A DNA stretch of 64,000 nucleotides from Hyphomonas beringensis (lineage in GTDB: Bacteria; Pseudomonadota; Alphaproteobacteria; Caulobacterales; Hyphomonadaceae), in contig NZ_AWFF01000024.1 in NCBI RefSeq assembly GCF_000682755.1, forward strand, positions 51,391 to 115,390. The letters are read 5' to 3'. The first letter of the stretch is position 1, and the number at the start of each line of letters is the position of its first letter. Positions 45,369 to 55,165 of the stretch are shown piece by piece. The position numbers and the translations under genes were made by a program. A model generated the notes under the pieces. That model saw only the letters and a program-made list of their open reading frames with translations. It ran no database searches and was not told where the DNA came from.

Positions 45369-48300
45369 TTAGCCGCGCATGAACTGGCGTACTGCATCTG
45401 CAGCCAGCGCAAAGCGGGCGAACGTCCACGTCCGGTCCTTCCCGAGCGCAGCCAGTTCCTGCAGCAGCACCTTGCGGGCCTCACTGCGTTCATCCAGCCA
45501 TTGATGGGCGCCGCCCATGTCCAGTGCTTTCTGGGCCGCTTCTGCCTGCATACGGACGAGTTCAGAAATCTGCCGGCGTCCAGCCACCCGGTCCCAGTAT
45601 CCGCCTTTCTTCAAACCCTCACGGGCAGAGGCCCGCAGGCGGTCAATGCGCAGCTGGTCGCCAATGATGTAGAAGGCCTCTCCCGCTTCTTTTACGTCAT
45701 AGGGTTTGTCTTCGGCCATATCGACCACCAGCAAGCCTTGCGCGAAATGGCCAATGGCTGCGGCCCAGCGTGCCAGATCCTCCGGCGCACCGCGCTTCAT
45801 CAGCGCCCGGGCCGTGCGTTCGATACGCGCTGCGGGGAATGGCGAATGGATGGAGGCGAGCGCTGCCTTGAACTCGTTCAGAGGGGCTTCGGTCTTGGCG
45901 ACCATCTCGCCGACATGCAGCGTCGGATATGTACGCGCAAACCAGACAGCAGCTTCCATCATGGCGCTGGAGGCCAGCAAGCGAAGGTCCGTCTGCACCT
46001 CAGCCGGGACAGCATTGTCCAAGGCGTCCACTTCTTTCTGGAAGCTTTCGAAATGCAAAACGGCATGCGCTGCCGCAAGGCCGCGCGTCACCGCGACATT
46101 GTCTGCATTCGACACTTCCCTCAGGCGCAGCAATGCGACCGGGCCCGCCATATCGATCACGCGGTTGGCAATGATCGTCGCGATGATTTCCCGCTTCAGG
46201 CGGTGGTTCTGCATCGCCTCGTCATAACCATCGATTGGGCTCGGGAAGTATCCCTTGAGCACCTGCTCGAAATACGGATCATCCGGGATATCGGAGGCGA
46301 CAATGTCGTCAAACAGGGTGATCTTGGACCAGGCGAGCAGCACGGCCAGCTCCGGCCGCGTCAGGGCCTGGCCATTCTCGGCACGGACTTTCATCTCTCC
46401 CGTATCCGGCAGAACTTCCAGCTCACGGTTCAGAACGCCGCGCCCTTCCAGATAGACCATCAGGCGCTCCAGCGCATCATGATCGTACGTGGCCGTCGCC
46501 TCAGCCAGTGTCAGCGCAAAGGTCTGGTTGTAATTATGGCGCAACACCAGCGCAGCCACATCATCCGTCATCTCGGCCAGCAATGCGTTGCGGTCCTGTG
46601 ACTTCAATTGACCCAGACGGATCGCCTCAGCAGCCAGGATCTTGATATTCACTTCGTGGTCAGAGGAATCGACCCCGGCAGAGTTGTCGATCGCATCCGT
46701 GTTCACACGACCACCAGCCAACGCGAACTCAATCCGGGCGGCCTGGGTCATACCCAGATTGGCCCCTTCCCCGATGACCTTCACTTTCAAATCATTGGCA
46801 TCGACGCGGATCGCATCATTAGACCGGTCGCCAGCATGGGCGTGGCTCTCATGCGCCGCCTTCACATAGGTGCCGATCCCGCCGAACCAGAGCAGGTCCG
46901 CCTGAGACTTCAGCAATGCGTGGATCAATTCATCCGGCGTCACGGCATCCTTGGCGAGGCCGGTCAGCGCCTTGATCTGGTCAGTCAGGTGGATCGACTT
47001 CGCACTCCGTTCAAACACACCGCCACCTTCAGAGATCAGCGATACGTCATAATCGGCCCAACTGGAGCCCGGTGCATTGAACAGCCGCTCACGCTCAGAC
47101 AGGTTGCGCGCAGCATCATCCGGCTCCGGATCAATGAAGACGTGCATGTGATTGAAGGCTGCGACCAGGCGAATCTCCGGCGACAGCAGCATGCCATTGC
47201 CGAATACGTCTCCGCTCATGTCGCCCACACCGATTACCGTGAACGGCTCGGTCTGGATGTCACGGCCCATCTCGCGGAAATGCCGCTTGACCGCCTCCCA
47301 GCCACCACGCGCCGTGATGCCCATCTTCTTGTGGTCATAGCCAGCAGAGCCGCCAGAGGCGAAGGCATCGCCCAGCCAATGGCCCATTTCTTCGCTGATG
47401 GCATTGGCGGTGTCAGAGAAGGTCGCCGTGCCCTTATCCGCCGCGACGACCAGGTATGGGTCTTCCCCATCCCAGATCACCGTATCAGCCGGGTGAACGA
47501 TATCGCCGTGCACCAGATTATCCGTCAGCCCCAGCAGGGAGCGGATGAATTCCTTGTACGCATCTCGCCCGCTTTCAAACCAGGCATTGCGATCCGACCG
47601 GTCGGCCAGCTGTTTGGGATAGAATCCGCCCTTCGAGCCGACCGGCACGATCACGGCATTCTTCACCTGCTGCGCCTTCACAAGACCCAGAACTTCGGTG
47701 CGATAGTCAGACGCCCGGTCAGACCAGCGAAGGCCACCACGAGCAACCGGACCGAAACGCAGGTGCACCCCCTCAACCCGTGGGCTGGACATGAAGATCT
47801 CGCGATACGGCTTCGGCTCCGGAAGGTCTTCCAGCTCCCGGCTGGCAATCTTCAGGCTGATGAAGTCATGTGCCGCACCATCTTCGCGCGTCTGATAGTA
47901 ATTCGTCCGCTGGACGGCCGGGATCAGGTCGGCCAGACGGCGCAGCACCTGATCATCCGCCAGGGCAGAAACGCTGCGCAGGGCATCTTCAATATCCCCC
48001 CTCAGGGCTTTTGCCTTTTCAGCGCGCGCTTCAAGCGTCATGTCCAGAGACGGATCAAAGCGGACATCGAACATGTCCAGCAACAGGCGAGCAATCTGTG
48101 GATGGCTGGCAAGCGCCGTCTCCTGAACATCCTGCGGCTGCTCCATGCCGCTCTGGCGGCGATAGCCTGCCAGCGTGCGGATCAACGCCGCTTCGCGCCA
48201 ATTCATTCCGGCTGACAGGACAAGACGGTTGAACCCATCATTCTCCGCACGGCCGCCCCAGACCGCCACAAAAGCGTCCTCTAGCGCGGTACGAATGTCA

Positions 48301-50093
48301 TCGATCAGAAGCGGCGCACCAGAGGCCGTACGCATGGAAAGATCATGGATCCAATAGGTTTCGGGTGCATCCTTAACCGGTTTCTCCGCCGGCCGCACCG
48401 GATACCCGGTCTCGAAATCAACATACAGCCCCATCTTCTCAAAGATCGGGACACAGGCCGACAATGGGATCGAGCCATTGCGAGCATAAATCTTGATACG
48501 GACCGTATCCGCCTCGGCATCTTCCCCCCGGAAAGCACGTGCCAGAATAGGCTGATCAGCTGTCAGGTCTGCCATAGCGGCAATGTCCAGCACCGCCTCT
48601 TCCGGGCTGAAGGCCTCTCGATAGGCCGCATTGAAGGCCCCGATGAATGCGCGCGCGCCTTTGTGCACATCGCTTGGCAGGGACGCGCCCATCAGCGCGG
48701 TGCGGAAGCCTTGATCCCAGGTACGCGCCAGATTGGCGATGCGCTGCTCAAGGGCTTCAGCATCCGGCTCCGGATGGCCCTGATTCAGCCAGATCTCGAA
48801 ATGCACCCGCACCAGCGTCTCGGAATCGAAATACGGACGAAAACGTGTGATGCGACCTTTGTAAGACGTTACCAACTCGTCCGTGATGCGCTGGCGCAGA
48901 GCCGTGTCATAGGCTTCCCGCGCAACATAGACGATGGCCGTGACATAGCGGTCGAACTGGTCGCGCCGGATGAATACGCGTGTCCGCGGGCGGCCAATCA
49001 GGTGCAGCGCACCCATGATGATCGGCCCCAGAATACGCGATTGCGTCTGGAACAATTCATCGCGCGGCCAGGTCTCCAACAGATTGGCCAGCGCCTTCTC
49101 GGTATGGCCACCCGGCGTGGCGCCAGAGGCCTGGATGATCTTGGCGACGCGGCGCCGGATGAAGGGGATCTCGCGGGCCGGCTCATCATAGGCTTCCGCC
49201 GTGAACAGGCCCAGGAAGCGCACTTCGCCGTTCACTCGTCCCTGTGCGTCATATTTCTTGACGCCCACATAGTCGCACGCCACGCGGCGGTGCACGCGAC
49301 TCATCAGCGTCGACTTCGCAACGATCAGCGGGAACGGCTCGGCCAGCAAGGCGCCGATCTCCGGCGTCAGTACCAGAGGCTCGGCCTCGCGCGACAGAAC
49401 GTTCAGGTCCTCATCGCGCAGCAGGCCCAGATTGGAGCCCTCAACCATGATCGGCTCTTCAGGCAGAACATGTCCGTCCTGATCGGTCTCGAATTCATAT
49501 TCACGGCAGCCCAGGAAGACGAAATGTTCCTTGGACAGCCATTGCAGGAAGGCAACAGCCTCTTCGCGTTCTGCCGGCTTGAGATGTTCAAGCTCTGCCA
49601 CGCGCTCCACTTCAGATTTCATGCGCTGGCGCATCGCTTCGAAATCAGCCACCACGAGCGCATTGTCAGACAGCGCCCGGCGTGCACCGGCCTCAAGGCG
49701 CTTGGCCTCATCCGCAGTCAGCATCGGCAAATGCACCTGGATGACAGAGATCATCTGTCCCTGCCCTGTCCGCACAATCGGGTGGAACAGGGTGCGCACT
49801 TCAAAGCCCTGCGCCGCGCACTCGCCGAGCAGTGAGTCCACGAGGAACGGCATGTCCGGCCCGACCGCTTCCAGGATAGAGCGCGACAGGCTGCCCTCTG
49901 CGCCCTGCGCATCCAGAAGCATGCGGACATCCTGTTTGCCCGGCTCAGACTGCTCTGCCCACTCCCACAGTTCGCGGGCAAGGACATCCAGATCCTGGCC
50001 GGTCAGGCCGCTCAGGTCTTCATGACCCGACTCCCTGTGAATCTGCTCTGATACCTGCTCGACAGGAGCGGCTGGGGCGGTTGTGACTGTCAT
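45369..50093 (-). CDS. NAD-specific glutamate dehydrogenase, large (180 kDa) type
   Basis: A 1,574 aa oxidative deaminase of glutamate. The N-terminal roughly 700 residues contain ACT-like regulatory segments and helical repeats. The catalytic core lies about residues 720-1,180, with RFGPVARGGLRWSDR, PVGSKGGFYPKQL (catalytic Lys), GVGDMSGDVFGNGML and GIGTYVKA. The C-terminal domain is all-helical. Complete as far as visible. The ATG at 50093 starts MTVTTAPAAP and has no good ribosome-binding site; TTG at 50111 is an alternative. The 399-base region in front is dense in hairpins. Confidence 0.95.
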   Translation of the reverse strand: MTVTTAPAAPVEQVSEQIHRESGHEDLSGLTGQDLDVLARELWEWAEQSEPGKQDVRMLLDAQGAEGSLSRSILEAVGPDMPFLVDSLLGECAAQGFEVRTLFHPIVRTGQGQMISVIQVHLPMLTADEAKRLEAGARRALSDNALVVADFEAMRQRMKSEVERVAELEHLKPAEREEAVAFLQWLSKEHFVFLGCREYEFETDQDGHVLPEEPIMVEGSNLGLLRDEDLNVLSREAEPLVLTPEIGALLAEPFPLIVAKSTLMSRVHRRVACDYVGVKKYDAQGRVNGEVRFLGLFTAEAYDEPAREIPFIRRRVAKIIQASGATPGGHTEKALANLLETWPRDELFQTQSRILGPIIMGALHLIGRPRTRVFIRRDQFDRYVTAIVYVAREAYDTALRQRITDELVTSYKGRITRFRPYFDSETLVRVHFEIWLNQGHPEPDAEALEQRIANLARTWDQGFRTALMGASLPSDVHKGARAFIGAFNAAYREAFSPEEAVLDIAAMADLTADQPILARAFRGEDAEADTVRIKIYARNGSIPLSACVPIFEKMGLYVDFETGYPVRPAEKPVKDAPETYWIHDLSMRTASGAPLLIDDIRTALEDAFVAVWGGRAENDGFNRLVLSAGMNWREAALIRTLAGYRRQSGMEQPQDVQETALASHPQIARLLLDMFDVRFDPSLDMTLEARAEKAKALRGDIEDALRSVSALADDQVLRRLADLIPAVQRTNYYQTREDGAAHDFISLKIASRELEDLPEPKPYREIFMSSPRVEGVHLRFGPVARGGLRWSDRASDYRTEVLGLVKAQQVKNAVIVPVGSKGGFYPKQLADRSDRNAWFESGRDAYKEFIRSLLGLTDNLVHGDIVHPADTVIWDGEDPYLVVAADKGTATFSDTANAISEEMGHWLGDAFASGGSAGYDHKKMGITARGGWEAVKRHFREMGRDIQTEPFTVIGVGDMSGDVFGNGMLLSPEIRLVAAFNHMHVFIDPEPDDAARNLSERERLFNAPGSSWADYDVSLISEGGGVFERSAKSIHLTDQIKALTGLAKDAVTPDELIHALLKSQADLLWFGGIGTYVKAAHESHAHAGDRSNDAIRVDANDLKVKVIGEGANLGMTQAARIEFALAGGRVNTDAIDNSAGVDSSDHEVNIKILAAEAIRLGQLKSQDRNALLAEMTDDVAALVLRHNYNQTFALTLAEATATYDHDALERLMVYLEGRGVLNRELEVLPDTGEMKVRAENGQALTRPELAVLLAWSKITLFDDIVASDIPDDPYFEQVLKGYFPSPIDGYDEAMQNHRLKREIIATIIANRVIDMAGPVALLRLREVSNADNVAVTRGLAAAHAVLHFESFQKEVDALDNAVPAEVQTDLRLLASSAMMEAAVWFARTYPTLHVGEMVAKTEAPLNEFKAALASIHSPFPAARIERTARALMKRGAPEDLARWAAAIGHFAQGLLVVDMAEDKPYDVKEAGEAFYIIGDQLRIDRLRASAREGLKKGGYWDRVAGRRQISELVRMQAEAAQKALDMGGAHQWLDERSEARKVLLQELAALGKDRTWTFARFALAADAVRQFMRG

Positions 50094-50492
50094 GGAAAAA
50101 TGTGCTCGCAAGAGATCTAAACGATGCCCCCTCCCTTACCCCGCTAAACCCGCAAGGACAACCGAGAGGTTACAAATGAAACCGGTTTAGACCCAAGGAA
50201 AGGCGCTTGACTGATAGTTCTATCAGATTAGTAAGGATCGTCAGACCTTACCCCCGAAATAAGCGGACCCGCCGAACGGGGACGTGTCCGGCGGGCCCTA
50301 CAGGCCGATTCCGCAGGCTGGGTGGGGGGACGCACGCGGAGGGCCTGATTGCATAATGTGGTGTCGCGGCAAGGAAGAGCAAGCCCTTGGCCCGGCCGCA
50401 AGGATTACATTTCAGTGATGTCTGAGTCTCAATCCGAAACTCTTGATCATGAATCGAGTTTCAATTGCCACGAAACAGCAAAATCCTCCACT
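50094..50492. other. 399-base gene-free region with five inverted repeats
   Basis: No coding frame with family character was found. Inverted repeats are: CTGATAG/CTATCAG (50211-50226), a perfect operator-like site; GTAAGG/CCTTAC (50231-50251); GGACCCGCCG/CGGCGGGCCC (50265-50298); nested CAGGCC/GGCCTG with TCCGC/GCGGA (50301-50347); and GAAACTC/GAGTTTC (50436-50462). On the minus strand the 50265-50298 stem closes with ten pairs (one G-U) and is followed by a T-rich GCTTATTTC. On the plus strand the same stem has an A-C mismatch, so the minus strand folds better. This suits a small RNA or 5' leader ending in a weak terminator, upstream of NAD-GDH. Confidence 0.5.
50207..50234 (+). promoter_or_regulatory. 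Operator-like palindrome overlapping a plus-strand promoter motif
   Basis: CTGATAG-TT-CTATCAG (50211-50226) is a perfect 7-bp inverted repeat. On the plus strand it fills the spacer between TTGACT (50207-50212) and TAGTAA (50229-50234). No gene follows on that strand, however, so any transcript would be non-coding. On the minus strand the same palindrome overlaps a weaker promoter-like pair and sits about 120 bases before the GDH start. Confidence 0.4.
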
Positions 50493-51602
50493 CTATAACG
50501 CAGCTTCACTGCTATCTTCGACGTCTGGCTTAACGCCTTTTCCCTGTGGGTTGCCGTCCGCTGACAGCAGGATCGCGATCCAGCGCGTACTCGGTGATTG
50601 CGCAAACAGTATCATCATCAACACAGTCAGCGGTGCCGAAAGGAACATTCCGGGTATACCCCAAAGCGCCCCCCATATGGCCAGCGAGAGCAGTACAACG
50701 AGTGCAGAAAGATTGAGGGATTCGCCCATCATCCGCGGCTGGAGGAAGTTTCCGATCGAGAATTGCCAGAAACTCACCATCGCAAAAACAATCGCGGCGT
50801 AGATATAGCTGTCCTGAGGTGGCGCGCCCGGCACCCAAGCCGGAAGGTCTGGCTGCACCAGAGCGAACAGAGGCGGCACCAGAGCGGCAATGATGGAGCC
50901 CACAGTCGGAATGTAATTCAGCACGAAGATCAGAGCCGACAGGAACAGCGCATTCTTCACGCCCAGCGCCAAAAGAGAGACATAGGTCAGCACGGTAATC
51001 AGGGCAGAGATCACGGTCTGGGTCCACAAATAGACCTCAATGCTCTGGCGCGCCTCATCGCCGATCTTGCGCACCTGATGACGGGTCTCAAACCCCGGGA
51101 AGATATTGTCCAGTTTCCGCGTCCAGGACGACTGGGCGAAAAACAGGAAGGCAACATAGATCAGGATCAGCACCAGATCGCCGGAGAGGTCTCCTGTCGC
51201 ATTGGCAATCGTCGCAAAGAAACGCTGGCCGGTCTCATTGAACAACAGCTCCTGCAGGGTCGGGGCGTTCGACATGTGCAGCGCGCCATACGCATCCCCG
51301 ATCATGTCATTGATCCGGGTTTCATATTCGCCCCCGTCCCGTCCGAACTCGGCAATACCATTGGCCATCAGGGCCAGGAATCCAAAGAAGCCGCCCAGCA
51401 CGCTGAGAATGGCGATGGCCCGGGCCAGCCCGATCTTGATGCTGCGTGACCAATTGTCGATGACAGAGGCAAAGCCCTCGATCACCAGAAACAGGAAAAC
51501 CGCCAGAGCGAACGGTGCGAGGATGCCGCGCCCATAATACAGGAAAGTGATGATCACGCCGGTGGCGATAATCCAGATTCCCACTTTGGATGCCCTGTCC
51601 AT
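50493..51602 (-). CDS. AI-2E family permease
   Basis: A 369 aa membrane protein with about eight helices. The family landmarks are FLYYGRGILAPFALAVFLFLVIEG at the N-terminus, the long extracellular domain (about residues 80-160), then LGVKNALFLSALIFVLNYIPTVGSIIAAL and NFLQPRMMGESLNLSALVVLLSLAIWG. Family members export AI-2, Na+ or other solutes; the substrate is unknown here. The start at 51602 (ATG with GGGAG) is preferred to 51614. It is divergent from the YjgR-type gene. Confidence 0.9.
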   Translation of the reverse strand: MDRASKVGIWIIATGVIITFLYYGRGILAPFALAVFLFLVIEGFASVIDNWSRSIKIGLARAIAILSVLGGFFGFLALMANGIAEFGRDGGEYETRINDMIGDAYGALHMSNAPTLQELLFNETGQRFFATIANATGDLSGDLVLILIYVAFLFFAQSSWTRKLDNIFPGFETRHQVRKIGDEARQSIEVYLWTQTVISALITVLTYVSLLALGVKNALFLSALIFVLNYIPTVGSIIAALVPPLFALVQPDLPAWVPGAPPQDSYIYAAIVFAMVSFWQFSIGNFLQPRMMGESLNLSALVVLLSLAIWGALWGIPGMFLSAPLTVLMMILFAQSPSTRWIAILLSADGNPQGKGVKPDVEDSSEAAL

Positions 51603-51741
51603 ACCCACTCCCATATCTTAAGGCGCACGGTGATCGCAGCCTTATCTTCCGTCAAGGTCAGGCTGCGCAATGCACAGCCGGACTCTTGCCGAATCCGGTG
51701 AATTCTCTAGCGTCGAAGCGGAATGAACTGAAGGGGCAAGC

Positions 51742-53268
51742 ATGACGGACTCCATCTTTATCGGCGGGGCAGATACAGACGGCACAGGCACGCCGAATGT
51801 GGCGCAGGAATTATTGCTGAAGATCGCCAACCGGCACGGCATCGTTGCCGGCGCAACCGGCACCGGCAAGACCGTTACGCTACAGATTTTGGCCCAGGGC
51901 TTTTCTGACGCCGGCGTTCCGGTCTTCTGCGCCGATGTGAAGGGAGACCTTTCCGGTATCTGCGTCCCCGGCAGCAAGGATCACAAGCTGCACGACAAGC
52001 TCGTCTCCCGCGCCGAAAAGATCGGCCTTGAGAATTATGAATACAAAAGCTCGCCCACTGTGTTCTGGGATCTGTTCGGAGAGAATGGTCACCCGGTCCG
52101 CACGACCATCTCTGAAATGGGGCCCCTGCTCCTCTCGCGCCTGATGGGTCTGACCGAAGCCCAGGAAGGCGTGCTGACCATCGCGTTTGAATATGCTGAC
52201 GACAACAATCTGTTGCTGCTGGACCTGAAGGATCTCCGCAAGCTGCTCGTCCATATGAGCGACAAGGAAATCCGCGCGGAGCTGAGCCAAGAATATGGCA
52301 ATATCGCCTCGTCCTCTCTGGGCGCGGTGCAGCGCAATCTGCTGGTTCTGGAGCGCGAGGGCGCGGACTTCTTCTTCGGCGAACCGGCCCTCGAACTGTC
52401 GGACATGATGCGCACCACCACAGACGGGCTCGGCATCGTCAACGTGCTGGACGCAACCCGCCTCATCAACAGCCCGAAACTCTACTCCACCTTCCTGCTC
52501 TGGCTGCTGTCGGAACTGTTCGAACAGCTGCCCGAAGTGGGCGACCCGGACAAGCCGAAGCTCGTTTTCTTCTTTGACGAGGCCCACCTCCTGTTCAACG
52601 ACGCGCCAGACGCCCTGTTGCAGAAGATCGAGCAGGTTGTCCGCCTGATCCGCTCCAAGGGGGTCGGCGTCTTCTTCGTCACACAGAACCCCCGTGATCT
52701 GCCGGAAAGCGTGCTGGCCCAGCTCGGCAACCGCATCCAGCATGCCCTGCGCGCCTATACGCCGTCGGAACGCAAAGGCGTGCGCGCGGCGGCCGATTCT
52801 TTCCGCACGAATGAGTCCTTCGACACAGAGGAAGTCATCACCCAGCTGGGCGTTGGCGAAGCTCTGGTTTCGACACTGGACGCCAAGGGCGCGCCGAGTG
52901 TCGTTCAGTGGACGGTCGTTCGCCCGCCGGCCTCCCGCCTCGGCCCGGCCACAGAGACTGAGCGCCGCCAGGTTCAGGCCGCCAGCCCCGTCGCCGGCAA
53001 GTATGACACGAGCATCGACCGCGAGTCCGCCTATGAAGTGCTGGAAGCCAAGGAGGCCAAAGCCGCCAAACAGGCAGAGGAACTCGCCAAGAAGGAAGCC
53101 AAGGCCAAGGCTGAGCTGGAGAAGAAGAAAAAACGCTCAACCCGCACCCGCAGAAGCTCGCGCCGGATGAGTTCCCTGGAAAAGGCCGGCAACCAAGCCG
53201 CCCGCACAGCCAGCCGGGAAATCGTCCGCTACATTCTGCGTGGCATCTTCGGCAATCTGAAACGTTGA
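51742..53268 (+). CDS. HerA-like P-loop ATPase (YjgR/DUF853)
   Basis: A 508 aa ATPase. The Walker A block is VAGATGTGKTVTLQ (near residue 38), Walker B KLVFFFDEAHLLF, and the arginine/sensor region FFVTQNPRDLPESVLAQLGNRIQHALRAYTP. The C-terminal 80 residues are Lys/Glu/Ala-rich and then basic (KKKKRSTRTRRSSRR), suggesting nucleic acid or membrane contact. Function in bacteria is unclear despite wide conservation. AAGGGG precedes the ATG. It converges with the acidic-tail gene, leaving a 25-base gap. Confidence 0.9.
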   Translation: MTDSIFIGGADTDGTGTPNVAQELLLKIANRHGIVAGATGTGKTVTLQILAQGFSDAGVPVFCADVKGDLSGICVPGSKDHKLHDKLVSRAEKIGLENYEYKSSPTVFWDLFGENGHPVRTTISEMGPLLLSRLMGLTEAQEGVLTIAFEYADDNNLLLLDLKDLRKLLVHMSDKEIRAELSQEYGNIASSSLGAVQRNLLVLEREGADFFFGEPALELSDMMRTTTDGLGIVNVLDATRLINSPKLYSTFLLWLLSELFEQLPEVGDPDKPKLVFFFDEAHLLFNDAPDALLQKIEQVVRLIRSKGVGVFFVTQNPRDLPESVLAQLGNRIQHALRAYTPSERKGVRAAADSFRTNESFDTEEVITQLGVGEALVSTLDAKGAPSVVQWTVVRPPASRLGPATETERRQVQAASPVAGKYDTSIDRESAYEVLEAKEAKAAKQAEELAKKEAKAKAELEKKKKRSTRTRRSSRRMSSLEKAGNQAARTASREIVRYILRGIFGNLKR

Positions 53269-53293
53269 GCTGCAGAATGCGGAGGGCTACGGC

Positions 53294-54214
53294 CTAATTC
53301 GGCAGGCGGCCATTCCCGTTGGGGCTGTCCTCGTCCTCATCGTCCGCATAGGCGAGGTCGTCTTCCAGATCCTCGTCTTCCTGGACATCCGCTTCGTCGT
53401 CCATTTCGCGTTCGAGGGCCCGTTCCTCATCGGCAAACGTTTCGGCCTCCTCGGCGATGTCCTCATCATCGAGATCTTCGACCTCATCTTCGGCGTCCAG
53501 CTCCATAACCTCCGGCTTCGGCTTGCGCCGTTTCCAGAAGGGCGCGTGTGGATCGGCCTTCCGATCATACTGCATGCTGTAATATTCGTGGGCGGTATGG
53601 GTCAGCGGCCGCGGCGTCAGGTGCAGGCCGTATTGGCGCAGGCGTTCCACCACCTCGTCACGTAGATGCAGACCGGGCAGCAGATGCGCCGCAAAGCCAT
53701 GCCCCTTCATCCAGTCACGCACATGCCAGCTGCGGACAATGCCCGCCTCTGATGGGCGCACGCCGCCATGCTCTTCCCACATGTATAGCGTCGCGATGCC
53801 ATTGATGGTCGCGTCCATGGCATCGTCCAGCGCATAGGTCAGGTCCCGCTTCTGGGCGAGCACGGCGCGCAATGCCATCTTGCGCGCTTCCAGCTCCTGA
53901 TAGGTCGCGCCGATCACAGCAATCGCATTGCGGTTCGTACGGATCAGGGAGGCGTTCACCCCGTCCAGCTGTGGGTGGCGCACTGGCAACAGAACGTCCG
54001 GGCCAGCCTCTTGCGTTTCGGAAATCTGGGCGATTTCATTGACCATGCGCTGCAGATTGATGCGCATCTCATGGCTCACCCCATCCAGCGCTGAAATCGC
54101 GCCATCACGCTCTTCCTCGCGCAGGCGCCACAGCTGCCAGGCGATCAATAGCGCCGCCGCAATCAGCAGCATCAGACCGCCGGTGAAAAACCCGTAGAAT
54201 TGCGTCTCACTCAT
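53294..54214 (-). CDS. Membrane-anchored protein with strongly acidic tail
   Basis: A 306 aa protein beginning MSETQFYGFFTGG with one membrane helix (about residues 7-27), then a helical region (about 30-150) and a mixed domain containing KKGHGFAAHLLPGLHLRDEVVERL-type sequence (positions about 160-220). The last about 75 residues are mostly Asp and Glu with no order expected. No family is recognised. The ATG at 54214 has AGGGG upstream; earlier in-frame ATGs lack one. It is last in the direction of the bc1-GNAT-mtnP genes. Confidence 0.72.
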   Translation of the reverse strand: MSETQFYGFFTGGLMLLIAAALLIAWQLWRLREEERDGAISALDGVSHEMRINLQRMVNEIAQISETQEAGPDVLLPVRHPQLDGVNASLIRTNRNAIAVIGATYQELEARKMALRAVLAQKRDLTYALDDAMDATINGIATLYMWEEHGGVRPSEAGIVRSWHVRDWMKGHGFAAHLLPGLHLRDEVVERLRQYGLHLTPRPLTHTAHEYYSMQYDRKADPHAPFWKRRKPKPEVMELDAEDEVEDLDDEDIAEEAETFADEERALEREMDDEADVQEDEDLEDDLAYADDEDEDSPNGNGRLPN

Positions 54215-54292
54215 TCTGAGATCCCCTGAACGCATTTCCGGCGCCGCGCCACCCCCGCGCGACAACCGGTTAACTGAAGATAAACCTTAGCC

Positions 54293-55165
54293 TCAGAGCG
54301 CCCGGCCTGCAATCACCCGCAATTTCTCTACCAATTTCGGGTCACGTGCATCCGGGGCGGTGATCAGGGCGTAGTCCAGGCAGGTATCCGTCCCGCTCGG
54401 ATCAGGTGTACGCTCCGTTCCGGATAGTCTTTCTGCAAGTTTCACAACAGATTTGCGCGCAATTGCGCTGTTGTGGCCCATGATTTCCAGCACATTGGTG
54501 ACAGAGACGGCTTCGGTCTCTTCGCGCCAGCAATCATAATCCGTCACCATGCACAAAATGGCGTAAGGCAGCTCGGCTTCGCGCGCCAGCTTCGCTTCGG
54601 GCATGGCCGTCATGCCGATCACGTCACAGCCCCATTGCCGATACAGTTTGGACTCGGCGAGTGATGAGAATTGCGGGCCTTCCATGGCGATATAGGTACC
54701 GCCCCGGTGCAGCATCGCGCCAGAGGCCTCAACGGCCTGTGCGGCCAGTTCAGACAGGCGCGGGCATATCGGATGCGCCATGGACACATGGGCCACCATG
54801 CCGGCGCCAAAGAAGGTCTTGTCGCGCGCAAAGGTGCGGTCAATGAACTGGTCGGCCGCCACGAAATGGCCAGGCACATATTCCTCCTTCAGGCTGCCAC
54901 AGGCAGAGATGGAGAGAATATCTGTCACGCCAGCAGCTTTTAGCGCGGCGATGTTCGCCCGGTATGGCACTTCGGTTGGCGTCAGGCGGTGGCCCTTGCC
55001 ATGACGCGGCAGGAAGACCAGTTCCACCTCCCCTATCCGGCCCCGCACCAGCGTGTCGGATGGCGCGCCCCAGGGTGTCTCCACCTGCTCTTCCCGGCGG
55101 TCTTCCAGGCCATCAATTTCGTACAGGCCGGATCCGCCAATAATGCCGAGGGTCCATTTGCTCAT
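54293..55165 (-). CDS. mtnP: S-methyl-5'-thioadenosine phosphorylase
   Basis: Cleaves methylthioadenosine to adenine and methylthioribose-1-phosphate in polyamine and methionine salvage. The 290 aa protein starts MSKWTLGIIGGSGLYEIDG, has LPRHGKGHRLTPTEVPYRANI, ACGSLKEEYVPGHF, IAMEGPQFSSLAES and the base-binding MTDYDCWR region. All are family blocks. It overlaps the upstream GNAT gene by four bases (ATGA at 55162-55165). Confidence 0.95.
   Translation of the reverse strand: MSKWTLGIIGGSGLYEIDGLEDRREEQVETPWGAPSDTLVRGRIGEVELVFLPRHGKGHRLTPTEVPYRANIAALKAAGVTDILSISACGSLKEEYVPGHFVAADQFIDRTFARDKTFFGAGMVAHVSMAHPICPRLSELAAQAVEASGAMLHRGGTYIAMEGPQFSSLAESKLYRQWGCDVIGMTAMPEAKLAREAELPYAILCMVTDYDCWREETEAVSVTNVLEIMGHNSAIARKSVVKLAERLSGTERTPDPSGTDTCLDYALITAPDARDPKLVEKLRVIAGRAL

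Noticed and set aside
46608..48215. A 535-codon plus-strand open frame opposite NAD-GDH
   Set aside because: It is antisense to a strongly supported gene, rich in Arg, His and Gln as shadow frames are, and no motifs are recognisable.
50235..50355. 4.5S, 6S or tmRNA in the gap upstream of NAD-GDH
   Set aside because: The conserved SRP tetraloop sequence, a 6S central bubble and tRNA-like ends are not recognisable.
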